Assembly: GCF_050003625.1 (NCBI RefSeq)
Contig: NC_134398.1
Location: forward strand, 58,427,641-58,491,640
DNA length: 64,000 bases
Reading direction: 5' to 3'
DNA from: Haematobia irritans
Lineage: Eukaryota; Arthropoda; Insecta; Diptera; Muscidae
The first letter of the stretch is position 1, and each line of letters begins with the position of its first letter. The position numbers and the translations under genes were made by a program. This document shows, piece by piece, positions 22,375 to 32,546 of the stretch. The notes beneath the pieces were generated by a model. It saw only the letters and a list, made by a program, of their open reading frames with translations. It searched no databases and was not told where the DNA came from.

Positions 22375-24988
22375 ACAAGTAAGGAAAGTCTAAAGTCGGG
22401 CGGAGCCGACTATATTATACCCTGCACCACTTTGTAGATCTAAATTTTCGATACCATATCACATCCGTCAAATGTGTTGGGGCTATATATAAAGGTTTGT
22501 CCCAAATACATACATTTAAATATCACTCGATCTGGACAGAATTTGATAGACTTCTACAAAATCTATAGACTCAAAATTTAAGTCGGCTAATGCACTAGGG
22601 TGGAACACAATGTTAGTAAAAAAAAATATGGGAAACATTTAAATCTGGAGCAATTTTAAGAAAACTTCGCAAAAGTTTATTTATGATTTATCGCTCGATA
22701 TATATGCATTAGGAGTTTAGGAAAATTAGAGTCATTTTTACAACTTTTCGACTAAGCAGATTTTACAAGGAAAATGTTGGTATTTTGACCATTTTTGTCG
22801 AAATCAGAAAAACATATATATGGGAGCTATATCTAAATCTGAACCGATTTCAACCAAATTTGGCACGCATAGCTAATTTTACTCCCTGTGTAAAATTGCA
22901 TCTAAATCGGAGTTAAAAATTGGCCTCTACGGTCATATGAGTGTAAATCGGGCGAAATCTATATATGGGAGATATATCTAAATCTGAACCGATTTCAACC
23001 AAATTTGGCACGCATAGCTACAATGCTAATTCTACTCCCTGTGCAAAATTTCAACTAAATCGGAGCAAAAAATTGGCCTCTGTGGTCATATGAGTGTAAA
23101 TCGGGCGAAAGCTATACATGGGAGCTATATCTAAATCTGAACCGATTTCAACCAAATTTGGCAGGCATAGCTACAATGCTAATTATACTCCCTGTGCAAA
23201 ATTTCAACTAAATCGGAGCAAAAAATTGGCCTCTGTGGTCATTTGAGTGTAAATCGGGCGAAAGCTATATATGGGAGCTATATCTAAATCTGAACCGATT
23301 TGGCTGATATTTTGCAAACATTTTCTACCGAAATAAAAAATCGATTATATAGAATCGCATTCTTTTTTCGACTAAAACATTCTTGAATCTCAATAAAATC
23401 CTGTTTTTGACTATGTCTTTTACAAAATCGAGATTTTCTTCCCACATGAACATGTCTGTTTTGCCATATTTGTAAAAGACTATTAGCAAATAAGGTTGAT
23501 AAAGACTTTCTCAAAATATTAAAATATTTTGTCAAAGCTATTGTACCATAAATCTCAAAAATGTCTACACAAAAGGTACTAAATCATTCGCGGGGGTACT
23601 ACGGTACTGACCGGAGTGGAAAAGTATTGAAAAAAGTACTATAGTACTGCATTTTCCATCCCTGCAGTTACTACGTACTCATCCGAACTTTCATTTTCAA
23701 CAATAAAGAGATTAAAGACGTATCTTAAAAATTCGACTACCCTGCCAACATTTTTTGAATTTGGGGGCGCTTCTGAGAATCCCCACTACGTCGAAAACAA
23801 TCATATATGACATCAAAAACTCGTCGGAAAAGCGCCGTCACTATTGAGAAGTTGTATCACGCCAAGTTACTACGAAAAAGTTTCTCATTAGTGCAATTAT
23901 TAGGTGCCTATTTAGATCAATTTCGAAGGACGCCAATAAGAACCCCTGCAAACTATCAGAAAAAGTGAATTTTAAGGTATTTGTAGAAGAATCATTGTGG
24001 TCAAGTAAAACACGATTGTGTAGATGTTTATTGATTTGATTAAACATTTAAAATTTCTTATAAATAAAACATTTTTCGGTTTATCTCATCACATTTAACA
24101 TAATTTTTTGCATTAATAAAAGAATGATGTTGAGTTTTAAGTAGCAAGTTACATATTGCAAAGTCTATCAGCCAGTTTGTTTATTTTCGATGGAGACAGC
24201 GTGCCTGGAAAAATATTTGAAAAACGATCACTTTATTCTATTTGGAAAGTCGAAAATTGTTCACCATATATCTTTCACAATTTTAAGCGTAATATCTATG
24301 TCTTCAATACTTTATTTTCGTTTTTATTTAAATAAAATATAACAAGCTGGTTGCGCTTGGCGTTTCACAAAAAATAAAATGGCTCTTCTAACAGTAGTGA
24401 TGGCAAAATACTTTCATGTACATTTTGTACTTTTTGATATGCTTCCCCCATCACAGTTCGCGATGGTTGTGGTGACATTTACGAGTCTGTGGTAGCGATG
24501 AGGATCAAATGGAACTTTGAAATGCTGGCAGGGATAGCGAGAGTAGACTCAATGGATTGGTTCATCACCGAATAAATGTGCCGACTGAAGAAGTAATTGA
24601 TTTATTTGCTGCCCAAAAAGCCCGTCGGCTCAATTTAATATTATAAAAATATTGTATACATACCTATGCATAAATAAAATTTTCTACACATGAGATTATA
24701 TGAATATTTTTTTTTAAGTTGAACCCCCTCCGAATTAAAATCCTGGCTACGGCCTTGTTTACGACAATCGGACTAAAACTGCGAGCTGTACTTTGCACAC
24801 AAAAATACACCAACAGACAGACAGACGGACAGACAGACAGACAGACGGACATCGCTAAATCGGCTCAGAATTTAATTCTAAGACGATCGGTATACTAAAC
24901 GATGGGTCTCAGACTTTTCCTTCTTGGCGTTACATACAAATGCACAAACTTATTATACCCTGTACCACAGTAGTGGTGAAGGGTATAA
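22375..24988 (-). mobile_element. Family B Helentron-like element (B1)
   Basis: Read on the minus strand: the head is at the right end (complement of accacagtagtggtgaaggg), then the GTCY tract (24812-24850). The tandem array (about 22800-23300) has the marker tgggag at 22821, 22967, 23119 and 23272, so steps of 146, 152 and 153 bp. The 3' tail at the left contains the complement of the cccgactttagactttcctt block and ends in acttgttttt. The part from about 23570 to 24660 is unrelated and looks inserted. No protein is encoded. Confidence 0.75.
23570..24660. other. Unclassified inserted sequence within B1
   Basis: This interrupts element B1. It includes ggtactacggtactgacc, tagtactgcattttccatcc and ccctg (hAT-end-like) near 23600-23670, a region of unusual composition at 23750-24030 (gggggcgcttctgagaatcc), and a second end-like piece at about 24390. 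I cannot define its boundaries, and I find no recognised protein. Confidence 0.35.
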
Positions 24989-25481
24989 AAAGTGTGTTTT
25001 AATTGACACAAAAACATTTGATTTAGTCCACGTGCTTACATTCCCGTGGGATTAGCAATTTAAACAAAATTTTGTTGCCGGCCTTTTTGTTATACTTACC
25101 AAAGTAAAAACATTACAGCATAGAGAGTGAGTAGAATAAAGTGTTGTATGTACTTTTGTTTTATTATTTTTTATTGTCATTTTAATACAGAAATCGGTAA
25201 AAAATATCTTATCGTTCTCTACATTATTACACCGTAGTTTGTAGGATTTTTAAGACTATTGTCATTTGACATCTGTACCAAACTGTCGCCAATTAATAGA
25301 CAAATACCTCAAAAAACTCCCCAATAAGAAATATTGATTTACCTATCGCCAATTAAATTCATAGCCCAGGCGAAAAAATCTATTTATCTGTTTTTGTACC
25401 ATGAAATCGTTTCTCTAGACAGAGAGAATCGAGTCATATTCTAAACAAGATTTGTTTTTTGCCCTAATTAATTAAAAAAAC
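24989..25481. other. No feature recognised
   Basis: AT-rich spacer between B1 and an A-tail fragment. No gene or repeat is seen. Confidence 0.4.
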
Positions 25482-25615
25482 AAGTAAACACCACCGAAAG
25501 TTCGGCCATGCCGAATCATTTTTACCCTCACCATGGATTTCGTACAATATTCTACTAAGATAACAGTTATCAATGGCAAAGTAATGTTACACTATCTCAA
25601 ACAATTGCCCGTACA
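25482..25615 (-). mobile_element. Family A 3'-tail fragment
   Basis: On the minus strand it carries the A tail, with the gaattcggcatggccgaact-type palindrome and the block near cgaaatccatggtgaggg. It is truncated to about 130 bp. Confidence 0.5.
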
Positions 25616-26065
25616 CCAGGGTTGGCATGTCGCAAACTGTGACTTTTGCAACATACATTTACGACAGAAAATTAGGTATATCGCAAAAGTCGTAAACCTA
25701 ATGTAGAAAAACTAATTTTGATCAAAAGAATTTATAAGCAGTTTTTAATGTAATTAATTTGGTTCCTCGATAAAAGCGATGCAAAAATATGTTGTTACAT
25801 TGGATTTGTTGAAAACATCTCATTTTACATCTCTAATTCTCAACTTCAAACTATTCTGGGTTTGCGTGTCACTAATGTTCATACAAGCTTTTGTTGCAGC
25901 GAACAACTGGCTAGAGGTTTGGCAATTTTTAAGTAGCACGGAAACTGACTCTGATAAGTTAAAAAGTAAGTTATGAAATGATCTCTAAACAGAAGTTCGC
26001 TTATGCTTATTCTTCGCTGTTAATTTTTGCAGAAATTTGTGGAAGGTTAATTAGGAGCGTACAAA
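25616..26065. other. No gene recognised
   Basis: A hAT-end-like motif (ccagggttggcatgtcgcaa) at about 25617 is the only notable feature. A 65-codon frame at 25779-25976 has no recognised domain. Confidence 0.35.
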
Positions 26066-26230
26066 GATCAGGAAGAAATAAGACGATATACCAATGCCCG
26101 TCTTTCCGTCTGGCTGCCTATCTGTTGTAATCACACTACAGTTTTCAATAATGAAGCAACCATACTGAAACACGTTTTTTTCTGCAAGCAGGTTAAGTTC
26201 GAAGATGGGCTATATCGTTCTAGGTTTATA

Positions 26231-27163
26231 AAGGGTGATTTGTTAAGAGCTTGATAACTTTTTTTTTAAATAAAACGCATAAAATTTGCAAAATATCATC
26301 GGTTCTTTATTTGAAACGTTAGATTGGTCCATGACATTTACTTTTTGAAGATAATTTCATTTAAATGTTGACCGCGGCTGCGTCTTAGGTGGTCCATTCG
26401 GAAAGTCCAATTTTGGGCAATTTTTCGAGCATTTCGGCCGGAATAGCCCGAATTTCTTCGGAAATGTTGTCTTCCAAAGCTGGAATAGTTGCTGGCTTAT
26501 TTCTGTAGACTTTAGACTTGACGTAGCCCCACAAAAAATAGTCTAAAGGCGTCAAATCGCATGATCTTGGTGGCCAACTTACCGGTCCATTTCTTGAGAT
26601 GAATTGTTCTCCGAAGTTTTCCCTCAAAATGGCCATAGAATCGCGAGCTGTGTGGCATGTAGCGCCATCTTGTTGAAACCACATGTCAACCAAGTTCAGT
26701 TCTTCCATTTTTGGCAACAAAAAGTTTGTTAGCATCGAACGATAGCGATCGCCATTCACCGTAACGTTGCGTCCAACAGCATCTTTGAAAAAATACGGTC
26801 CAATGATTCCACCAGCGTACAAACCACACCAAACAGTGCATTCTTCGGGATGCATGGGCAGTTCTTGAACGGCTTCTGGTTGCTCTTCACTCCAAATGCG
26901 GCAATTTTGCTTATTTACGTAGCCATTCAACCAGAAATGAGCCTCATCGCTGAACAAAATTTGTCGATAAAAAAGCGGATTTTCTGCCAACTTTTCTAGG
27001 GCCCATTCACTGAAAATTCGACGTTGTGGCTCGTTAGTAAGTCTATTCATGATGAAATGTCAAAGCATACTGAGCATCTTTCTCTTTGACACCATGTCTG
27101 AAATCCCACGGGATCTGTCAAATACTAATGCATGAAAATCCTAACCTCAAAAGAATCACCCTT
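26231..27163 (-). mobile_element. DD41D (rosa-type) mariner element, 5'-deleted
   Basis: Terminal inverted repeats aagggtgattt...aatcaccctt lie between TA dinucleotides (26229-26230 and 27164-27165). The element is 933 bp, shorter than the usual 1.3 kb of mariners. Only about 110 bp separate the start of the transposase frame from its 5' terminus, so the region coding for the N-terminal DNA-binding domain has been deleted. It sits inside an A element, with the empty site visible in A1. Confidence 0.88.
26338..27050 (-). pseudogene. DD41D mariner transposase, truncated and frameshifted
   Basis: A 221-codon frame (26385-27050) covers the catalytic core: FSDEAHFWLNGYVNKQNCRIW region with the first Asp, FQQDGATCH with the second, and WPPRSCDLTPLDYFLWGY with the third. 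Counting from the second Asp to the Asp of PLDYF gives 41 intervening residues, the signature of the rosa (DD41D) group rather than DD34D. The N-terminal helix-turn-helix half is missing. Near 26410 a frameshift truncates the protein; the family C-terminal string resumes in another frame (FRMDHLRRSRG) to a stop at 26338-26340. Catalytic residues remain, but without the DNA-binding part it should be inactive. Confidence 0.9.
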
Positions 27164-27590
27164 TATATAGTCCTCATATAAACCGACCTCCCGATTTGGG
27201 GTCTTGGGCTTATAGAAACCGTAGGTTTTATCCAATTCGCCTGAAATTGGAAATCTAGAGGTATTTTAGCACCATAAAGAGGTGTGCCAACAATAGTGAT
27301 TTAGTTTTTATCGGTCCATGTTTTGATATAGCCCCCATATAGACTGAACTCCAGATTTTACTTCTTGGGCTTATAGAAACCGTAGTTTTTATCTAATTTG
27401 CCTGAAATTGGAAATCTAGAAGTATTTTAGGTCCATAAAGATGTGTACCGAAATGGTGAGTATAGGTCCATGTTTTATTATAGCCCCCATAAGACCGATC
27501 TCCCGATTTAACTCATTGGGTTTCTAGAAACCGTAGATTTTATCCGATTGAGATTTAGTTTTTATCGGTCCATTTTGTAAGCCCTCCATA

Positions 27591-28205
27591 CACTGAAAAA
27601 AAAGCATGTCCGGTTCCAAAGATTTTGTCTTTTCTTTAAAAATTTTGGTACTGATTCCGAGCCAAAGAAGCGGAGAATACAAGTACGGATACTTTTAGGA
27701 CACAATCTTCTTTTAAATTTGGGTTTTGTGTACTTGCTTCTAGGAAGCAAATTTTTATTTTTGGCTTTTTCAGCTTTTTTCTTCATATGCTATCAAAGTC
27801 CTTTAAAAACGAGTTAACGACAACTTTATTTTCCACATTAAGACTCGTCTTCCAGTATTAATTATGCTATGTTTCAAGTAAAAAACGTCTTTCAAAAAAA
27901 GTGTTGAAAAACATGTCCTATATTTGAATGAATTTTTGCTTTGTAGTCAAGATGCAAAAAGACAACAAATTTAAAGACAATTTCATTACAATTAAAGAAT
28001 TTTTCTGAATTATAAAATTCAAGTTGACCTTAGCCCAAACATTTTTTCTTTCATGTTATGATAACCATTTTTAAGTGAAATCACTTAATTATAAAGACAA
28101 TACGACTTCATTGAAAAGTTTATCGACTCTTCTATGCTAGGAAAAATTTGCATTCGTATTTTAAAGACATGAAACGTTGACCTCACGACAATATTTTTTT
28201 CAGTG
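27591..28205. mobile_element. 615-bp TIR MITE, copy 1
   Basis: The termini cactgaaaaaaaagcatg and caatatttttttcagtg are inverted repeats flanked by TA. A second copy lies at 56522-57142 in the opposite orientation. Both interrupt A elements at a TA. There is no transposase. This is a Tc1/mariner-type MITE. The 74-codon minus-strand frame at 27562-27786 runs across its left end and is not a gene. Confidence 0.88.
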
Positions 28206-28699
28206 TATAGACTGATTTCACTTCTTGAGGGTATAGAAGGCGCACTGATCATGAAAATTGCTTGAAACTAAATGTAAAATTTCCAGATTTTACTTCTAGT
28301 AATCATTTAAATAATGCAGGTGAAAATCAACAGATTTTATATTTTAAATCCAGGCGTTATTTCATAATTTTCTTGCACACTTACATGACATGTTAACGAT
28401 TCCTCTAAAATTCAAACAAAAATGGTTCTGAATTCAAAATCTGATATTATCTTCATATTCTCTGCTTGGGAGAATATCTGTCATGAAACCCCCTGAAATT
28501 TCAAAGGAATCTATTATATTTGATTCATGGTGGTTAAGATTTGGCCCGGCTGAACTTAATGCTATATGTACATGTTTAGTATCAAATAGAAAATAATTAC
28601 TCAAGCTTCATCTTTAAAATACAATTTAATTGAAACGAATCCGCCATATAGTTTCTGAGATACAATAAAATATAGCTTTAACAGTTTACTGTACGGACA

Positions 28700-29222
28700 A
28701 TTATTTGAGATAGTGTATATTGAAACTTCTCAACATTGTCTTCTATATTGTATGTTAGTCCATATGGAGTCTATGTTAGATAACAAGGCATAAAAAACGA
28801 CTCCATAAATAATTATGAATGACCATGGGTATAAATATGAACCGATATTGACAAATTATTGCACGGTTGTTAGATGGCATATACTAATATCACGTACCAA
28901 ATTTAAACCGGATCGAATGAGATTTGCTCTTCCAGGAGACTCCGTAAGGCAAATCTGGGGATCGATTTATATGGGGGCTACACAAAATTTTTGCACTCTT
29001 GTTAGACGGCAAATACAAACACCACGTACCCAATTTCAACCGGATCGAATGAGACAACTACTTATGCCAAGTTTGAAGCCGATACCTTGTTTCGTTGGGA
29101 AGTTAGCATGATTTCCACAGATGGATGGACGATAATGGCTAGATCGACTCAGAATTTCACCACGACCCAGAATATATATTCTTTATGGGGTCGGAGACCA
29201 ATATTTAGATGTGTTAAATTTA
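28700..29222 (-). mobile_element. Family A element, short copy (A5)
   Basis: In minus orientation: the left end carries the tail block, then two monomers (complement of cccccatataaatcgatccc), then the GTCY-adjacent head block ending tttatggggtcggagacca. The central array is shortened and the GTCY tract is reduced. Confidence 0.65.
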
Positions 29223-29554
29223 ATTTAGTATACACCCATTCTTTGGCGGATTTTTGTGTGTGTGTAAGACTAATAGACTTTGTCTATGCCAATGTACGAG
29301 ATTCAGAAAGTCCATCATTTCAAAATTGAAGACCAGGAGATCGGTGATCGATAAGAACCGTCATCGGAATACTAATTTATTGATATAAAAAGATAACAAT
29401 TTCTTATTATAGACAAATAAATTTCTAAATTCTCGAGATATGTATATTGGAGACCTTGTATTTATATACGAACCAAAATTTACTTCTAAATGCTCAAGAA
29501 CTAAATGAGGAATGTACGCAGAGGAGAGGACAACATTGACACATGTGGTTGATT

Positions 29555-29925
29555 GACGTATTTATCAACCGCATGACGAAAAATACTGTTTTCATTTGTT
29601 TCGATGTAACAATTATATGTTTGGAACTCAAATTTGTAGCACATTATATTTAAGCGCAAACATATAATGTTCAAAAACAAGCACAACATGTTTGCGACAT
29701 ATATGATAATATGTTATGGTAACAAATTATGTTTGGGACAAAACATTTTTTAAATATAATATGTTTGTATGCAAACATATATTAATTTAGAAATTGCCTA
29801 TATGTGTTTAGAAAGTGAGACCGAGAGAAAATGTTGCAAGTAAAAAATGAAAATAACCAATTTCCGCCTTAAAATATATACACACAAAACAATTTTATTA
29901 AAGTTTTTTTTCTACCAGTGTATGC
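29555..29925. repeat. Family D repeat with element-E-like right end
   Basis: Rich in tatgtttg, catataatg and aatatgtt palindromic motifs as in 1405-1605. It ends at ttttttctaccagtgta (about 29908), which matches the right terminus of element E, so D and E probably belong to one TIR superfamily. Confidence 0.45.
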
Positions 29926-30321
29926 CTAAGGTCAAAACATAATATGTTTGAACAATACAAACAATATATTGTTTGGACCAATCCTTAAACTATAAATGCT
30001 TGAACCAATACAGGATTACTCCCTGATGTGAATGGATCAGTCCCAGTCCTGGTCGAAATGTATGGACGGGATCGGTCACTTTAACACGGGTTTGTCATTG
30101 ACGGGGTAAATTTACACTGCAGGATACGGCGTGGATTCATTCCAACGGACATGCATTAGGAGAACTTACTAGGACTAAACAGGTCCTCATTAACCAGTCT
30201 TGGACAAATCCTTAGGAACCGGTATTATTTTGCGCATCCCAATTGCACCAGAAAGGAAAAAATATGTTGACCCATAGGTAAATGTTTGATCCGATAAGAT
30301 TTTAAAATCAACAGAGTATAG
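29926..30321. other. Unclassified, less AT-rich stretch
   Basis: From about 30000 to 30250 the composition is more balanced (for example tggacgggatcggtcacttt, acactgcaggatacggcgtg), but no frame is long and no family is recognised. It could be an old TE fragment. Confidence 0.3.
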
Positions 30322-30471
30322 AAATCAATCAATTATATGAACATTTAAAAACTGCGACAAACTGGAGCACTGGTACTAGTCCGTTAGTGGCAATATAAAT
30401 CAATAAATTATATGAAAATTTAAAAACTGCGACAAACTGGAGCACTGGTACTAGTCCGTTAGTGGCAATAT
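30322..30471 (+). repeat. 75-bp tandem duplication
   Basis: Two adjacent 75-bp units (30322-30396 and 30397-30471), identical except for a few bases, each containing ctggagcactggtactagtc. This is a recent local duplication by its near-identity. Confidence 0.9.
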
Positions 30472-30504
30472 GCTCCAAATTTTCGTAGGATCGCCATATG
30501 GACA

Positions 30505-30640
30505 GGTGGTGAATTTTTCTATTATTAATGAGTGCTGCCCGATTCTATATTTAACTCAATGACAAGGAACCTCCTTCTTATAGCTGAAGAGAAACTATGA
30601 AATACACAGGATTATCAGCATCATTACTTTTAGGAAGATG
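30505..30640 (-). mobile_element. SINE fragment, minus strand
   Basis: The complement matches the body of the SINE at 1625-1974: aaggaggttccttgtcattg and gaatcgggcagcactca. Head and tail are missing or too decayed to see. Confidence 0.65.
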
Positions 30641-31054
30641 TTACTATGAAAACTACCTATGACTGGCCCATCTAGAAACCGGGGACTGGAAACAAATTAG
30701 GAAATTCGTCTATGAAGTTAGAAGGCGAATATTGTCATGGGTGTATATAGCCTCTAATGAGACAGCGAATTGTGGATCCTCTTTTCAATCTAACCTAATT
30801 ATTAATCAATTTTTAAGGATTATTTAAAGTAATATTTTTTAATTGCCTCTGTAGTTTAATTTTGCCAAATGCTTCTGAATTTTTACTCATCTTGTAAAAC
30901 AACTACGATTTTGAATAAAAGTTAACATTTAACGAATATTTCTAAATAACCAAGGGCCTGGCAATATATCTTTCGTTAAACCGAGCTTCTAATGTATATG
31001 TTTATTCGAAATTTTTAAATTAACATACGTTTGCATACAGAAACATTATATCAC
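30641..31054. other. No gene recognised
   Basis: No coding frame or repeat boundary is seen. Confidence 0.35.
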
Positions 31055-31270
31055 AAAAAATCACGAAATTAATTGATCCAATTAATTTTTTAATTGAAAT
31101 GTCTTCAATCACAGAAATGATAGTATAAATTAAACAATTAATTGATACTATTAATTTTTGTGATTGACTTTTGTTCCAATTAAAAAATTTGTTGAATCAA
31201 TTAAATTTTTAATTGAATATTTTTTAAAACTCAATTAAAATTTTAATTGGAAAAATTTTTGTGAAATTTT
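31055..31270. repeat. Family H repeat (aattaatttttaattga)
   Basis: Built from repeated, largely palindromic aattaattttttaattga motifs with atcacaaaaattaattgat segments. Similar stretches are at 44455-44860, 52990-53370 and 55715-55880. Probably the end regions of an AT-rich TIR element. Confidence 0.5.
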
Positions 31271-31339
31271 TTTTTGTGATTAATGAAAGTGAGATCTACC
31301 AACCATATTAAAAACAGTCTTTTTCGTAACTGTATGTCA

Positions 31340-31628
31340 ATATTACCGAGAGTCGGGCGATGTATATTTCCATTGGAGCCATATTTAAGATTATACCTAT
31401 ACTTCTAGTATTTTGCATATATTCGATATATTCCAACTGTAAATAATAACTACTTTATGATCAATTTTTATCAATATCTGTATGAGTAATATTACATTCA
31501 GCAATAACCACAATAAATTTAATGCCCGTTTGAACTGCTTCCTGTAGTTGAATTTCTTGTATGCGATCCATGGTAGAGGATACATAAATGTTGCATCGAT
31601 CGAAAGTTCGATTATATATGCTTATTTC
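31340..31628 (+). mobile_element. Degenerate family A tail
   Basis: Ends with gcgatccatggtagaggata, comparable with the A tail phrase gcaatccatggtggagggta. The upstream part is only faintly similar to A monomers. Confidence 0.35.
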
Positions 31629-31653
31629 TTATCTACTATGCACATCGACGATA

Positions 31654-31822
31654 CGGTGAAATGTTTCAAACCTGAACACTCTGAAAACCGAACACCTGTC
31701 AAAAGTGGACAATTGTCTTAAGAGGTTCGCTATATTAAATTTAACCTCTATTAAGTGGATACCTCCCAACCATGAACACAATTTAGGAGACCGTGCTCGT
31801 CCAGTTATGAGAGGTTTCACTG
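31654..31822. mobile_element. 169-bp pogo/Tc1-like MITE
   Basis: Starts cggtgaaatgtttcaaacc and ends ggttatgag-type sequence reading gagaggtttcactg, imperfect inverted repeats between TA dinucleotides. The terminus cagtgaaacctctcata resembles pogo-like TIRs. It is non-coding. Confidence 0.45.
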
Positions 31823-31829
31823 TATTTAA

Positions 31830-32546
31830 AATTGTATTCTGCAATTTTAAAGTTTTCTTTGTGTGTATACATCTCTTATACTTACTTGCTAGTTAGTATC
31901 GTTGGAATTCATCTACAATTCGTTCTATATACAAACTTAATAAAGATATAATTTATGCCCAAATAATAATTGATTTTCCATGATCAAAATTGATTGAAAA
32001 TCCAGATAATGCTGAGTTTAATTAAAAATGTTCGAATAAAATATAAATGAAGGACATTCCTGATTTGTATGTTTATTATAAGAATTCCATTGTACAGCTT
32101 TCTGTATTAACATGTTAATGTAGGTCACCTGGATTTGTAATATATATTTATTTATTTATTTATTATTATTTTTTTTTTTTTGATAGAGTGCATACACGAA
32201 AATATTCCATGAAAAGGGAAAAGTAAAAATAAATAGTTATTTATTAATTGTGTTATATTCCTAAAATAATAGCAAGGTTTAGCAAAGCTGAAATATTTTA
32301 AATTTAATTACCAACACTAATCTCCGCTATTGGTTATTATACTCGTATATGAACATATGGTTCGATGACCATTAAAAAACAAACAAGTTCTATGGGGTAT
32401 TTTTCAACCCACTTCCTGGATATTTTTTTTATAAAAGGTCAAAATAAATAATTTAAAAATTTAACTGTAAAGATTTTCACATATAAGAAATTACGGAAGT
32501 TGCATATGGAGATATGGCCAAACGAAGTTTTTCATATAAAATTAAT
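31830..32546. other. No gene recognised
   Basis: AT-rich. A short tttatttatttattatt run is at about 32150. Nothing else is supported. Confidence 0.4.

Larger units (their letters stand above)
26068..28577 (+). mobile_element. Family A element (A1 subfamily) with two insertions (A4)
   Basis: A headless copy of the A1 subfamily (phrase gatttggggtcttgggctta). It is interrupted by a DD41D mariner (26231-27163) and a 615-bp MITE (27591-28205). Sequence on either side of both insertions rejoins cleanly when compared with A1. The tail at about 28520-28577 has ttggcccggctgaactta, a decayed palindrome. Confidence 0.7.

Noticed and set aside
27562..27786. Basic 74-residue protein
   Set aside because: The frame straddles the boundary between an A element and a MITE, so it cannot be an evolved gene.
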